Shown: piece after piece, positions 1 to 9,631 of the stretch
Position numbering within the stretch: the stretch's first letter is position 1
How the letters are laid out: every line of letters begins with the position of its first letter
Origin: Actinobacillus porcinus
GTDB taxonomy: Bacteria > Pseudomonadota > Gammaproteobacteria > Enterobacterales > Pasteurellaceae
DNA: 64,000 nt
Assembly (NCBI RefSeq): GCF_901764995.1
Contig: NZ_CABFKI010000003.1
Span: forward strand, 1 to 64,000
Direction: 5' to 3'
Notes under the pieces: generated by a model
The model's database searches: none
What the model was told of the DNA's origin: nothing
What the model saw: only the letters and a program-made list of their open reading frames with translations
Translations under genes and position numbers: made by a program

Positions 1-54
1 TAACGCCGATGGTAGTGTGGGAATTTCCCATGTGAGAGTAGGTCACCGCCAGGT
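1..54 (+). rRNA. rrf: 5S rRNA, 3' end (partial)
   Basis: The first bases match the conserved 3' third of bacterial 5S rRNA: CGATGGTAGTGTGGG, then CCCATGTGAGAGTAGG, ending in GCCAGG. The gene starts before the window, so an rRNA operon ends here. The exact 3' end is approximate. Confidence 0.92.
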
Positions 55-67
55 AGGTATAGAGAGA

Positions 68-94
68 AGCCCGAGTAGAAATACTCGGGCTTTT
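68..94 (+). terminator. Rho-independent terminator of the rRNA operon
   Basis: A perfect 10-bp stem AGCCCGAGTA / TACTCGGGCT closes a GAAA tetraloop and is followed by TTT. It lies 13 bases after the 5S end, where an rRNA operon terminator is expected. Confidence 0.92.
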
Positions 95-175
95 GCTATT
101 TGGATATTAGCTATGTAACCAAAGACCTGATAAAATCATCGAATATCCTTAAAACGAATTTAATAGGTAGATGAG

Positions 176-2038
176 ATGAAGAATATTCGTTATTTTGCGC
201 AAAAATACGTAGATTGGGTTATCAAACTAGGACGTTGGCGATTTTCTTTATTGGGCTTTGTGGTTTTAGCAACTTTAGCTCTCTGTACGCATATTTTTTT
301 TAGTTTTATTTTTGTCGGTGAGATTCACTGGCAAAGTTTGATTTATTCTATTTCTTTCGGTTTAATTTCTGCACCTTTTGTGATTTATTTTTTCACCTTG
401 CTCGTTGAAAAATTAGAGCTTTCCCGTTTGAGCTTGTCAAAATCAGTAACAAAACTACGACAAGAAGTGCAAGAACGCCTCCTAGCTGAGCAACGTTTAG
501 CACAAGCGAATCAAGATAAAACAACATTGTTAGCTACCATTAGCCATGAATTAAGAACGCCACTTAATGGTATTGTGGGGTTAAGTCGAATTTTACTTGA
601 TACAAATCTGACTGATGAACAACGTAATTACCTAGAGACAATTAGTTTTAGTGCCGTATCATTAGGGCATATATTTAATGACATTATTGATCTAGAGAAA
701 ATTGATGCTAATCGTATTGAACTTTATCAACAGGAAACAGATTTTCATGCGTTAATTGGCAATATTGCGAATATTGGACAATTTATGGCAATGCAAAAAA
801 AGCTTCATTTTAGTTTAAAGTGCGGTCAGGATTTACCGCGTTTTTTAATGCTAGATGGTACACGTTTGAGCCAAGTACTATGGAATTTGCTTAGCAATGC
901 TATAAAGTTTACCAGCCAGGGCGAGATCATTTTAGACATCCAACATATAGCACAAAATCAATATCAATTTTCTGTGATTGATTCAGGGCAAGGTATCCCC
1001 GAATCTGACATAGAGAATATTTTTACCATGTATTATCAGGTGAAAAAGAATCAGCATAAACCTGCCGGCAGTGGTATTGGGCTTGCGATCTCTAAAACGA
1101 TAGCACATCTTATGAAGGGGGATTTAACCGTTGTTAGTCAATTAGGGGGGGGCTCAACATTTACTTTAACTATTTATGCTGAAGAAGTACAAAATCCTGT
1201 TAATAAAATGGTCTTAGCGCCAATTACTTCAGGTTTATCTGTTTTGCTGGTTGAAGATATTGAATTGAATATTATTGTCGCTAAATCAGTATTAGAAAAG
1301 CTTGGTTTTAACGTTGATGTTGCCATGAATGGAAAAGATGCAATAGCGAAATTTGAGAGCAAAAACTATGATTTAGTATTTTTAGATATTCAATTGCCGG
1401 ATATGACAGGGTTTGCGATTGCGCAATATTTTAGAGAGAAATATGAGAATGGCGTTTATGATTATTTGCCGCCTTTAATTGCATTAACGGCGAATGTTAT
1501 GCAGAATAAAACGGCATATTTAGCACAAGGAATGGATGATGTGTTAACAAAACCATTGGATGTTGTCGCATTAACACATTGTTTAACGAAGTATTTTGCT
1601 GATGATCTTAATGTTATTTCAAATTCCGCTCGTTTAGATGAGAAATTAAGTCACTTCCCTGAGCTTATTGATTACAAGTTTGTCCATGAGTTACTGGATT
1701 TTATTTCGGTAGAAACATTTCTTGCTAATATTCGCTTATTCCAAAATGAATTTTGTGAGAAGGGGATCAAGCTTTGTCAAACATATCAAGCTTTCTTAGA
1801 TCATCAAATATCAAAAGAGGATTTTATTTCTCATGCGCATAAACTTAAAGGGGCAGCCGCCAGTTTGGGGCTAAGAAAAATTCAAACGTTAGCTTCTCTT
1901 ATTCAGCAAGAAGATTTACCTGAGTGGGAAAGCCAAGTATCTCATTGGATCAATGAACTTAATGAAGCTTACGATCCGAGCCTTGCCGCATTAACGATGT
2001 GGTTAGAACAGTTTGATGAGAAATCAAAAGTATTATAG
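176..2038 (+). CDS. arcB: Aerobic respiration control sensor kinase ArcB (short form)
   Basis: Hybrid membrane histidine kinase, the partner of the ArcA regulator; the family senses the redox state of the quinone pool and represses respiratory genes under oxygen limitation. Two membrane segments lie near residues 23-47 and 55-77. A short coiled linker leads to the HisKA motif SHELRTPLNG with phospho-His124, then an ATPase domain (N box near LLSNAIKF, G box GSGIGLAI). A receiver domain follows with Asp404 and KPLD, and a C-terminal Hpt domain (AHKLKGAAAS) with His555. At 620 aa it is shorter than the 778-aa E. coli protein; the stretch between the second membrane helix and HisKA is too short for a PAS domain. 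The gene stands alone between the rRNA terminator and a bidirectional terminator. Confidence 0.93.
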   Translation: MKNIRYFAQKYVDWVIKLGRWRFSLLGFVVLATLALCTHIFFSFIFVGEIHWQSLIYSISFGLISAPFVIYFFTLLVEKLELSRLSLSKSVTKLRQEVQERLLAEQRLAQANQDKTTLLATISHELRTPLNGIVGLSRILLDTNLTDEQRNYLETISFSAVSLGHIFNDIIDLEKIDANRIELYQQETDFHALIGNIANIGQFMAMQKKLHFSLKCGQDLPRFLMLDGTRLSQVLWNLLSNAIKFTSQGEIILDIQHIAQNQYQFSVIDSGQGIPESDIENIFTMYYQVKKNQHKPAGSGIGLAISKTIAHLMKGDLTVVSQLGGGSTFTLTIYAEEVQNPVNKMVLAPITSGLSVLLVEDIELNIIVAKSVLEKLGFNVDVAMNGKDAIAKFESKNYDLVFLDIQLPDMTGFAIAQYFREKYENGVYDYLPPLIALTANVMQNKTAYLAQGMDDVLTKPLDVVALTHCLTKYFADDLNVISNSARLDEKLSHFPELIDYKFVHELLDFISVETFLANIRLFQNEFCEKGIKLCQTYQAFLDHQISKEDFISHAHKLKGAAASLGLRKIQTLASLIQQEDLPEWESQVSHWINELNEAYDPSLAALTMWLEQFDEKSKVL

Positions 2039-2045
2039 AACATAG

Positions 2046-2075
2046 TGGTTAAGGATGATTTCTCATCCTTAACCA
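2046..2075. terminator. Bidirectional terminator between arcB and suhB
   Basis: A 13-bp perfect stem TGGTTAAGGATGA / TCATCCTTAACCA with loop TTTC. It is flanked by AT-rich sequence and sits between two convergent genes, so it probably serves both. Confidence 0.85.
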
Positions 2076-2084
2076 ATTTTGATT

Positions 2085-2876
2085 TTATTCGTTAAAGTGC
2101 GGTTGGATTTTTGTCAGCATTTCTTTAACAACACGCGGTGTGGCAACAACAATGTGACCATCTTTTAAGAAACTATGACCCCCATTGAAATCGCAAGCCA
2201 ATGCACCGGCTTCACGTGCAATAAACTCACCAGCGGCAATATCCCAAGGTTTTAATCCCATTTCGAAATAGGCATCAACACGACCTGCGGCAACATAACA
2301 TAAATCTAAGGCGGCTGATCCGGTACGGCGGAAGTCAGCTGCACTTTCTGCGAGAGATGTCATCATAGCAAATTGTGAAGGCATCAGTTTTTGTTGTTTG
2401 AATGGAAAACCTGTTGCAACGATACAACCTTGCAAATCACGTTTTTCAGCAACACGTAAACGCAGTTCATTTAATTTTGCACCTTGTCCGCGAACCGCAG
2501 TGAAAAGTTCATTTTTAATTGGATCGTAAACCACACCTACTTCCGTGCGGCCTTTTACACGAATGGCAATGGAAACAGAAAAATGTGGAAAACCTTTGAT
2601 AAAGTTGGTGGTGCCATCTAATGGATCAATCACCCATTGCGTATCTTTATCTTTACCTTCTAACGCACCGCTTTCTTCAGCGATGATAGTATGATCAGGG
2701 TAAGATGCACGAATCGTTTCAATAATTGCAGCTTCAGCCGCTTTATCTACATTTGTAACAAAATCATTGTTACCTTTTGATGATGTTTGAATACCATCAA
2801 GGTGTTCATAACTTTTGGCAATGATATTGCCGGCTTTACGCGCTGCGCGAATAGCGATATTTAACATTGGGTTCAT
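2085..2876 (-). CDS. suhB: Inositol-1-monophosphatase SuhB
   Basis: Mg2+-dependent phosphatase of the inositol monophosphatase family. In enterobacteria SuhB also joins rRNA antitermination complexes and affects ribosome maturation. The metal-binding motifs are visible: AEESG near residue 67, WVIDPLDGTTNF near 81-92, and WDIAAGEFIAREAG near 211-224. The length of 263 aa is normal. It is divergent from trmJ and followed by the terminator shared with arcB. The order suhB / trmJ-isc matches E. coli and H. influenzae. Confidence 0.95.
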   Translation of the reverse strand: MNPMLNIAIRAARKAGNIIAKSYEHLDGIQTSSKGNNDFVTNVDKAAEAAIIETIRASYPDHTIIAEESGALEGKDKDTQWVIDPLDGTTNFIKGFPHFSVSIAIRVKGRTEVGVVYDPIKNELFTAVRGQGAKLNELRLRVAEKRDLQGCIVATGFPFKQQKLMPSQFAMMTSLAESAADFRRTGSAALDLCYVAAGRVDAYFEMGLKPWDIAAGEFIAREAGALACDFNGGHSFLKDGHIVVATPRVVKEMLTKIQPHFNE

Positions 2877-3050
2877 AATGTGTCCATTAGATAAATTGTG
2901 AAAAGAACGATATAGGCTAAGCCTATGTATAAATCGGGCGTATTATAGTGATTTTTACTCGAAATTTCTACTGAAAAAATGAAGAATCCGACTGACTTTT
3001 ATGGGTATTGTGGTAGAATACCCACAATTTTTACTCAATATCTGAATAAC

Positions 3051-3779
3051 ATGTTAAGTAACATCAGAATTGTGCTGATAGAAACCTCTCACTCTGGCAA
3101 TATTGGTTCAGCAGCGAGAGCGATGAAAACCATGGGATTAAGCCATTTATATTTAGTGAATCCCAAGCAAGCCATTGATGAGCAAGCGATTGCCTTATCT
3201 GCAGGAGCGGATGATGTGCTGAAAAATGCGAAAATTGTACCGCACTTTAATGATGCAGTCGCCGATTGTTCTTTAGTCATTGGCACAAGCGCGCGTTTGC
3301 GTCATTTACAAAATACCTTAATTGAGCCAAGAGAATGTGGTGAAAAAGTCATTCAGGCGTCAAAGTGCGGTCAAATTGCCCTTGTTTTTGGGCGTGAACG
3401 TGTGGGATTAACGAATGAAGAATTATTAAAATGTCATTATCATCTCACAATTCCGGCTAATCCCGATTATTCTTCGTTGAATTTAGCGATGGCGGTGCAA
3501 TTAGTTTGTTATGAACTCAGAATGGCCTTTTTACATCAACAAAGTTTGCCTGTTTCAACAATAGATAATGTCGATACAAATGTCGATACATTAGCAACAG
3601 CGCAGGAATTAGAATATTTCTATCAGCATACCGAACAACTTTATACAAGGTTAAAATTTATTCATAATCAAGGTGTTATGCAAAAATTAAGACGGCTTTA
3701 TCATCGCGCTCAAGTAGAAAAAAATGAACTCAACATTTTACGCGGTATGTTAAGTACGGTAGAAAAAGCCCTAAAATAA
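3051..3779 (+). CDS. trmJ: tRNA (Cm32/Um32) 2'-O-methyltransferase TrmJ
   Basis: SPOUT-class methyltransferase that methylates the 2'-hydroxyl of nucleotide 32 in several tRNAs using S-adenosylmethionine. The N terminus IRIVLIETSHSGNIGSAARA and the knot motifs VFGRERVGLTNEE and NPDYSSLNLAMAVQ are typical. I chose the ATG at 3051 (242 aa) because the family begins just before this conserved core. An open frame extends back to 2979, but its extra 24 residues look like untranslated leader. The gene lies directly upstream of iscR, as in other gamma-proteobacteria. Confidence 0.93.
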   Translation: MLSNIRIVLIETSHSGNIGSAARAMKTMGLSHLYLVNPKQAIDEQAIALSAGADDVLKNAKIVPHFNDAVADCSLVIGTSARLRHLQNTLIEPRECGEKVIQASKCGQIALVFGRERVGLTNEELLKCHYHLTIPANPDYSSLNLAMAVQLVCYELRMAFLHQQSLPVSTIDNVDTNVDTLATAQELEYFYQHTEQLYTRLKFIHNQGVMQKLRRLYHRAQVEKNELNILRGMLSTVEKALK

Positions 3780-3789
3780 AGTCGGAAAT

Positions 3790-3814
3790 ATAGTTGATTA
3801 AATTAATAGGTTAT
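3790..3814 (+). promoter_or_regulatory. Candidate type 1 IscR binding site and isc promoter
   Basis: A 25-base stretch starting ATAGTTGATTAAA and ending TTAATAGGTTAT agrees with the type 1 IscR consensus, as I remember it, at 21 of 25 positions. It overlaps a plausible promoter: TTGATT at 3794 and TAAACT at 3816 with a 16-base spacer. It lies 39 bases before iscR, consistent with autorepression by the [2Fe-2S] form. The site assignment is inference. Confidence 0.68.
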
Positions 3815-3852
3815 GTAAACTAGAGACACTTGATTTTTAAAAGGAAAGTATA

Positions 3853-4314
3853 ATGAAACTCACGTCAAAAGGTCGTTATGCAGTGACCGCAATTTTAGAT
3901 ATTGCACTATTTGGCGCGGACGGCCCCGTTACTTTGGCAGAAATTTCTGAACGTCAGAATATTTCGCTATCGTATTTAGAACAGCTATTTGCAAAATTAC
4001 GCCGTCATGGATTGGTCAAAAGCGTGCGTGGTCCGGGCGGTGGATATTGTTTAGGTCAATCAGCCGATAAAATCTCAATTGGAATGGTTGTCAATGCCGT
4101 GAATGAAAAAATTGCGGTGACACGCTGTTTAGGACATGGAAATTGTCAAAATGGACAAGAATGTTTAACTCACCATTTATGGGAAGATTTAAGTCATCGT
4201 ATTGAGAGCTTTTTGGATGAAATTACGTTGGCTGAGCTAGTGAATAAACATAAAGTCCGCAAAGGTCATCACGGACACAAAGATTTTGATGATTTATTAG
4301 TTGTAAATAGTTAA
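3853..4314 (+). CDS. iscR: Iron-sulfur cluster regulator IscR
   Basis: Rrf2-family transcription factor that represses the isc operon when it carries a [2Fe-2S] cluster. A winged helix spans roughly residues 1-65. The cluster ligands Cys92, Cys98 and Cys104 are present at the E. coli positions, followed by His107. The length of 153 aa is close to the E. coli 162. The ribosome site AAGGAAAG lies just before the ATG. It is first in the operon and starts behind a candidate IscR site, implying feedback control of all downstream genes. Confidence 0.96.
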   Translation: MKLTSKGRYAVTAILDIALFGADGPVTLAEISERQNISLSYLEQLFAKLRRHGLVKSVRGPGGGYCLGQSADKISIGMVVNAVNEKIAVTRCLGHGNCQNGQECLTHHLWEDLSHRIESFLDEITLAELVNKHKVRKGHHGHKDFDDLLVVNS

Positions 4315-4323
4315 GAGAATAAG

Positions 4324-5538
4324 ATGAAACTACCAATTTATTTAGATTATGCCGCAACTTGTCCGGTTGATGAACGTGTTGCGAAAAAAATGATGGAATT
4401 TTTAACCATTGATGGCACTTTTGGTAACCCTGCTTCGCGTTCACATAAATTTGGCTGGCAAGCGGAAGAAGCCGTTGATATTGCGCGTAACCAAATTGCC
4501 GATTTAATTGGTGCGGATAGCCGCGAGATCGTATTTACATCCGGTGCAACCGAAGCGGATAACCTTGCGATCAAAGGGGCAGCCCATTTCTACCAAACGA
4601 AAGGTAAGCACATTATTACGTGTAAAACAGAACACAAAGCGGTGTTGGATACTTGTCGTCAATTAGAGCGTGAAGGCTTTGAAGTGACCTATCTTGCACC
4701 GAAATCAGACGGTTTAATTGATATTGAAGAATTCAAAGCCGCCATTCGTCCGGATACGATTTTAGTGTCTATTATGCACGCCAATAATGAAATCGGTGTG
4801 ATTCAAGACATTAAAACCATTGGCGAAATTTGTCGTGCCAATAAAGTGATTTTCCATACGGATGCGACTCAAAGTGTTGGCAAAGTTGAAATTAACCTAG
4901 CAGAATTGCCCGTGGATTTATTATCCATGTCAAGCCATAAACTTTATGGGCCGAAAGGGATTGGGGCATTATATGTACGCCGTAAGCCACGTATTCGTTT
5001 GGAAGCGATTATTCACGGTGGTGGTCACGAACGCGGTATGCGCTCGGGCACATTGCCTGTGCATCAAATTGTCGGCATGGGCGAAGCCTATCGTATTTGT
5101 AAAGAAGAAATGGCAACCGAAATGCCACGCTTAAAAGCATTGCGCGATCGTTTATATAATGGCTTAAAAGATATTGAAGAAACCTATGTGAACGGTTCAA
5201 TGGAACATCGTTTAGATAATAACTTAAATATCAGCTTTAACTATGTTGAAGGTGAAAGTTTGATGATGGCATTGCGTGATATTGCTGTTTCATCAGGTTC
5301 TGCTTGTACTTCAGCAAGCCTTGAGCCATCTTATGTATTGCGCGCGCTGGGCTTAAATGATGAATTAGCACACAGTTCTATTCGTTTTAGTTTAGGACGT
5401 TATACCACCGAAGAAGAAATTGATTACACCATCAGTTTAATGAAAAGTGCGGTGCAAAAATTAAGAGATTTATCGCCACTTTGGGATATGTATAAAGAAG
5501 GCATTGATCTGAATACTATCGAATGGGCAGCGCATTAA
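4324..5538 (+). CDS. iscS: Cysteine desulfurase IscS
   Basis: PLP enzyme that takes sulfur from cysteine and passes it to IscU and other acceptors. The Schiff-base lysine is Lys206 in SSHKLYG, and the persulfide-carrying Cys328 sits in SGSACTSAS; both numbers equal those of E. coli IscS. The protein is 404 aa, full length. It begins 9 bases after iscR and precedes iscU by 65 bases. Confidence 0.97.
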   Translation: MKLPIYLDYAATCPVDERVAKKMMEFLTIDGTFGNPASRSHKFGWQAEEAVDIARNQIADLIGADSREIVFTSGATEADNLAIKGAAHFYQTKGKHIITCKTEHKAVLDTCRQLEREGFEVTYLAPKSDGLIDIEEFKAAIRPDTILVSIMHANNEIGVIQDIKTIGEICRANKVIFHTDATQSVGKVEINLAELPVDLLSMSSHKLYGPKGIGALYVRRKPRIRLEAIIHGGGHERGMRSGTLPVHQIVGMGEAYRICKEEMATEMPRLKALRDRLYNGLKDIEETYVNGSMEHRLDNNLNISFNYVEGESLMMALRDIAVSSGSACTSASLEPSYVLRALGLNDELAHSSIRFSLGRYTTEEEIDYTISLMKSAVQKLRDLSPLWDMYKEGIDLNTIEWAAH

Positions 5539-5603
5539 TTTTATCTTTAAACATAAATGCAAGGGTGGGAATTGCCCACCCATAAATTTAAAGGAAAGTA
5601 AAC

Positions 5604-5987
5604 ATGGCATATAGCGAAAAACTTCTAGATCATTATGAAAACCCACGTAATGTTGGGGCAATGGACAAAAAAGCGGCAGACGTTGGCACAGGAATGGTAG
5701 GCGCACCGGCTTGTGGTGATGTCATGCAATTACAAATTAAAGTTAATGAAGCAGGCATTATCGAAGATGCAAAATTCAAAACCTATGGTTGTGGTTCGGC
5801 GATTGCGTCAAGCTCATTAATTACCGAATGGGTGAAAGGAAAATCTTTAGATGAAGCAGGCGCAATTAAAAATAGCCAGATTGCTGAAGAACTTGAATTG
5901 CCACCGGTGAAAGTGCATTGTTCAATCTTAGCGGAAGATGCGATCAAAGCAGCGATTGCAGACTATAAAGCAAAACAAGGCCAATAA
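5604..5987 (+). CDS. iscU: Iron-sulfur cluster scaffold IscU
   Basis: Scaffold on which IscS, the ferredoxin and an iron source assemble [2Fe-2S] clusters before HscA/HscB release them. Ligand cysteines 37, 63 and 106 are in place (PACGD, YGCGS, VHCSI), as is the LPPVK motif at 99-103 that HscA recognises. The length of 127 aa is standard. The ribosome site AAGGAAAGT precedes the ATG, and iscA follows after 2 bases. Confidence 0.97.
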   Translation: MAYSEKLLDHYENPRNVGAMDKKAADVGTGMVGAPACGDVMQLQIKVNEAGIIEDAKFKTYGCGSAIASSSLITEWVKGKSLDEAGAIKNSQIAEELELPPVKVHCSILAEDAIKAAIADYKAKQGQ

Positions 5988-5989
5988 TT

Positions 5990-6361
5990 ATGACAGCGGA
6001 ACAACTTCATTCACAAGAAGCAGAAAATACAGGCACCTATTCCATTAGCATGAGTTCAAGTGCCGCGGCACACGTAAAAAAATGTTTAGACAGTCGTGGT
6101 AAAGGTATTGGCTTACGTTTAGGGATCAAAACATCAGGTTGCTCCGGCTTAGCCTATGTACTTGAGTTTGTTGATGAATTAAATGCCGATGACAATGTTT
6201 TTGAACAAGATGGCGTTAAAGTGATTGTGGATACCAAAAGTTTAGTCTATCTCAACGGAACGCAACTTGATTTTGTTAAAGAAGGGCTAAATGAAGGATT
6301 TAAATTCACCAACCCGAATGTGAAAGATCAATGCGGTTGCGGTGAGAGTTTTAGTGTGTAA
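5990..6361 (+). CDS. iscA: A-type iron-sulfur carrier IscA
   Basis: A-type carrier of Fe-S clusters between scaffold and targets. The three cluster cysteines are Cys51 (TSGCSG), Cys115 and Cys117 (QCGCGE). Each number is 16 higher than in the 107-aa E. coli protein, so this start gives an N-terminal extension of about 16 residues. A later start at Met21 (MSSSAAAH) would remove it, but the ATG at 5990 sits 2 bases after iscU, which favours coupled translation. Which start is used is not settled by the sequence. Confidence 0.94.
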   Translation: MTAEQLHSQEAENTGTYSISMSSSAAAHVKKCLDSRGKGIGLRLGIKTSGCSGLAYVLEFVDELNADDNVFEQDGVKVIVDTKSLVYLNGTQLDFVKEGLNEGFKFTNPNVKDQCGCGESFSV

Positions 6362-6367
6362 TTGAAT

Positions 6368-6889
6368 ATGAACAATCCTTTTACACTTTTTGATCTACCT
6401 GTGGATTTCCAACTAAATAACGACTTGCTTTCAAGTCGTTATTTGTCGTTACAAAAATCCCTTCATCCCGATAATTTTGCCCATTGTTCACCACAAGAAC
6501 AACGTTTGGCAATGCAAAAATCTGCGGAAATTAATGATGCATTACAGGTTCTCAAAGATCCGATTAGTCGAGCAGATGCGATTATTGCTATTCATACAGG
6601 CGAACAGAAAGATTTGGAACAAACTCGCCACCATGATATGGCATTTTTAATGCAACAAATGGAATGGCGTGAGCGTTTGGAAGAGATCGAACAGGCACAA
6701 GATCTCTCTCAGTTAATGGATTTTTCTGCAGAAGTTGAAACGACAGAACGCGAATTTTTAACAGAAATTTCTACCGCACTTTCCGCGCAAAATTGGCAAG
6801 ATGCGTCACAATTGGTCGATAATTTACGTTTTATTCGAAAGCTCACAGAAAATATTTCTCAGTTAGAAGAAAAATTCTTTTCTTTATAA
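6368..6889 (+). CDS. hscB: Co-chaperone HscB
   Basis: J-domain partner of HscA that delivers IscU and stimulates ATP hydrolysis. The J domain fills the N-terminal half with the HPD motif in SLHPDNF; the C-terminal part is the helical IscU-binding bundle. I start at the ATG at 6368 (MNNPFTLFDLP, 173 aa), because the family begins at this point; a TTG lies 6 bases upstream. The next expected gene is hscA, but here a phase-variable glycosyltransferase lies between. Confidence 0.94.
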   Translation: MNNPFTLFDLPVDFQLNNDLLSSRYLSLQKSLHPDNFAHCSPQEQRLAMQKSAEINDALQVLKDPISRADAIIAIHTGEQKDLEQTRHHDMAFLMQQMEWRERLEEIEQAQDLSQLMDFSAEVETTEREFLTEISTALSAQNWQDASQLVDNLRFIRKLTENISQLEEKFFSL

Positions 6890-6904
6890 GTAAGTCAATA
6901 CACA

Positions 6905-7755
6905 ATGCAAACAAACAAACAAACAAACAAACAAACAAACAAACAAACAAACAAACAAACAAACAAACAATATTTTTAGCAGCAAATGAACGTTATACGG
7001 ATAAAGTTTTAACAACTATTAAGTCAGTTTGTTTTCATAATAGAAATATTGATTTTTATTTATTAAATAAAGATATTTCACCTGAATGGTTTGATTATGT
7101 AAATCATTTTTTAGTACAGGTTAATTCTTTTCTTTTTGATGTAAAAGTAAATTATCAATTAGAAAAATATAAAACTTATGAACATATCAATTCAGAAACA
7201 ACCTATTTTAGATATTTTATCTCTGAAGTAATTAATGACAGAAATGTGCTTTATTTAGATTCAGATTTGGTTGTGAATGGGTCTCTTGAATTTTTATTTG
7301 ATATTGATCTAACGGATTATTTTGTTGCTGGATCTTTAGATGATTTGGCACATAATTTTTATCAAAATGAGGGAATGTTCAATGCAGGTGTTTTACTTAT
7401 TAATACAAAATTATGGCATGAACAGAATATTCCTCAACTGGCATTAAATATTACAGATAAATATTCGGAAGAACTTAGGGATGGCGACCAAGAAGTACTT
7501 AACCTTTTATTTAAAGGTAAGTGGCTGGAATTAAATAATAATATAAATTATTTAGTGGGGGCAGAGTATCTTTATAACAAGAATGACTTGTCTCATTTTA
7601 TTCATCGTCCAGCGAATATACCGCTTATTTTACATTTTAATACAGCATATAAGCCTTGGTTGATAATTAATGATTTACCATTTAGAGAATATTATTGGTA
7701 TTATTATCGTTTGACTTTTGAACAAATTATTCAAAAGCATAAACAAGAAATTTAA
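6905..7755 (+). CDS. Phase-variable glycosyltransferase family 8 protein, out of frame here
   Basis: Family 8 glycosyltransferase of the kind that adds sugars to lipooligosaccharide. From 6970 the frame reads [19 protein letters not shown], then the DxD metal site LYLDSDLVV, the motif NAGVLLIN, and a C-terminal [11 protein letters not shown]. The only nearby start is the ATG at 6905, followed at once by CAAA repeats. With 15 full copies that start reads into CAA TAT TTT TAG and stops at 6976. One more repeat, or two fewer, would join it to the main frame and give about 284 aa. So the gene is predicted OFF in this assembly. It is much more AT-rich than its neighbours, pointing to transfer. It begins 15 bases after hscB and ends 11 bases before hscA. 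The acceptor sugar is unknown. Confidence 0.88.
6908..6970 (+). repeat. CAAA tetranucleotide tract, phase-variation switch
   Basis: Fifteen uninterrupted CAAA units (6908-6967) plus a partial CAA, beginning right after the ATG at 6905. Four-base units change the frame with each gain or loss. Translated, the tract gives a Gln-Thr-Asn-Lys cycle. Tracts like this drive phase variation of glycosyltransferases in Haemophilus. Confidence 0.97.
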
Positions 7756-7766
7756 AAGAGATAAAT

Positions 7767-9611
7767 ATGGCATTACTTCAAATCGCTGAGCCGGGACAAA
7801 GCGCAGCACCACATCAACATAAATTGGCAATCGGTATTGATCTTGGAACGACAAATAGCCTTGTTGCCGCTGTGCGTAGCGGACAACCGACTATTTTATT
7901 AGACGAACAAGAACGACCGCTGACCCCGTCTATTGTGCACTATGGCAATGAGATCACCGTGGGCTATGAAGCAGGTTGTTTGGCAGCACAGGATCCGAAA
8001 AATACTCTTATTTCAGTGAAGCGTTTGATTGGGCGCAGCCTTGCGGATGTGCAGCAACGTTACCCGAATTTGCCCTATGATTTTGCACAGACAGAAAATG
8101 GGTTGCCGTTGATTGTGGCAAACAACGTGGCGGTCAGCCCTATTGAAGTTTCCAGTGAAATTCTGAAAAAATTAACCGCACTTGCGGAGAAACGCTTGGG
8201 TGGCGAATTACAAGGTGCGGTTATCACCGTTCCTGCTTATTTTGACGATGCACAACGCCAAAGTACAAAAGATGCGGCTAAATTAGCGGGCTTAAATGTA
8301 TTACGTTTGCTCAATGAACCCACGGCGGCAGCCATTGCTTATGGTTTAGATAGCGGTCAAGAAGGGATTATTGCAGTTTATGATTTAGGCGGTGGAACCT
8401 TTGATATTTCCATCTTGCGCTTGTCAAAAGGCGTCTTTGAGGTCTTGGCAACAGGCGGCGATACGGCATTGGGTGGTGACGATTTCGACCATTTATTAGC
8501 AGATTGGATTGCTGAAAAATCAGGTATTCAGGCGCAAACGGAACAGCAAAGACGCCAACTCATTGAGTTAGCAACGCAGATTAAAATCGCTTTAACGGAC
8601 AGCCAAAGTGCGGTGATTTCTTATGAAGATTGGCAAGGCGAAATCAGTCGCGATGAATTTAATGCGTTGATTTCTAATTTGGTTAAGCGTTCATTGTTAG
8701 CTTGTCGCCGTGCGTTAAAAGATGCAGGGATTTCCGCCGAAGATGTGCGTGAAGTGGTGATGGTGGGCGGTTCGACCCGAGTGCCTTATGTGCGCGAGCA
8801 AGTGGGGGCATTTTTTGGTAAAACCCCCTTAACCAGCATTGATCCTGATAAAGTGGTCGCCTTAGGCGCAGCCATTCAAGCGGATATTTTGGTTGGTAAT
8901 AAGCCTGATAGCGAAATGTTGTTGCTTGATGTGATTCCGCTATCTCTAGGCATTGAAACCATGGGCGGTTTAGTGGAAAAAATTATTCCACGCAATACCA
9001 CCATTCCTGTAGCACGTGCGCAAGAATTTACGACATTTAAAGACGGCCAAACGGCAATGTCGGTGCATATTGTGCAAGGGGAACGTGAAATGGTGGATGA
9101 CTGCCGTTCTTTGGCACGTTTTACCTTACGTGGAATTCCAGCGATGGCAGCAGGGGCGGCGCATATTCGTGTTACTTATCAAGTGGATGCAGATGGTTTA
9201 TTGAGCGTTACGGCAATGGAAAAATCAACGGGCGTGCAATCATCTATTCAAGTGAAGCCATCTTATGGTTTAACGGATGATGAAATTACACAAATGTTAA
9301 AATCATCCATGGAAAATGCCAAACAAGATATTGATGCCCGTTTATTGGCAGAGCAGCGCGTTGAAGCTCGCCGTGTGATTGAAGCGGTACTTGCCGCACT
9401 CGATCATGATCAAGATTTATTGAATGCTCAAGAGTTAAGTGCGGTGAAAACAGCGTTAGTTTCCTTGGATCAATTGCAACAAGGTTCAGATATGTTGGCA
9501 ATTAAACAAGGCATTAAAGCTCTTGATCAAGCAACACAAGAGTTTGCCGCACGCCGAATGGATAAATCTATTCGTCAAGCCTTGGCAGGAAAATCGGTAG
9601 ATAATTTGTAA
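7767..9611 (+). CDS. hscA: Hsp70-type chaperone HscA
   Basis: Specialised Hsp70 that binds the LPPVK motif of IscU and drives cluster transfer, working with HscB. The ATPase domain opens with [11 protein letters not shown] near residue 23, followed by [12 protein letters not shown] near 205 and [10 protein letters not shown] near 333. The substrate-binding domain follows from about 390. At 614 aa it is full length (E. coli 616). It starts 11 bases after the glycosyltransferase, so it may depend on read-through or coupling across that insert. Confidence 0.96.
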   Translation: MALLQIAEPGQSAAPHQHKLAIGIDLGTTNSLVAAVRSGQPTILLDEQERPLTPSIVHYGNEITVGYEAGCLAAQDPKNTLISVKRLIGRSLADVQQRYPNLPYDFAQTENGLPLIVANNVAVSPIEVSSEILKKLTALAEKRLGGELQGAVITVPAYFDDAQRQSTKDAAKLAGLNVLRLLNEPTAAAIAYGLDSGQEGIIAVYDLGGGTFDISILRLSKGVFEVLATGGDTALGGDDFDHLLADWIAEKSGIQAQTEQQRRQLIELATQIKIALTDSQSAVISYEDWQGEISRDEFNALISNLVKRSLLACRRALKDAGISAEDVREVVMVGGSTRVPYVREQVGAFFGKTPLTSIDPDKVVALGAAIQADILVGNKPDSEMLLLDVIPLSLGIETMGGLVEKIIPRNTTIPVARAQEFTTFKDGQTAMSVHIVQGEREMVDDCRSLARFTLRGIPAMAAGAAHIRVTYQVDADGLLSVTAMEKSTGVQSSIQVKPSYGLTDDEITQMLKSSMENAKQDIDARLLAEQRVEARRVIEAVLAALDHDQDLLNAQELSAVKTALVSLDQLQQGSDMLAIKQGIKALDQATQEFAARRMDKSIRQALAGKSVDNL

Positions 9612-9631
9612 TTTTTTAATAGGAAAGTGTT

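Noticed and set aside
2979-3050. Longer trmJ start at 2979
   Set aside because: The added 24 residues do not fit the family N terminus and overlap the likely promoter.
7246-7755. A separate 169-aa glycosyltransferase starting at GTG 7246
   Set aside because: The family-specific N-terminal part continues without a stop back to 6970, so this start would lack the nucleotide-binding half. The true start is the ATG before the repeat tract.
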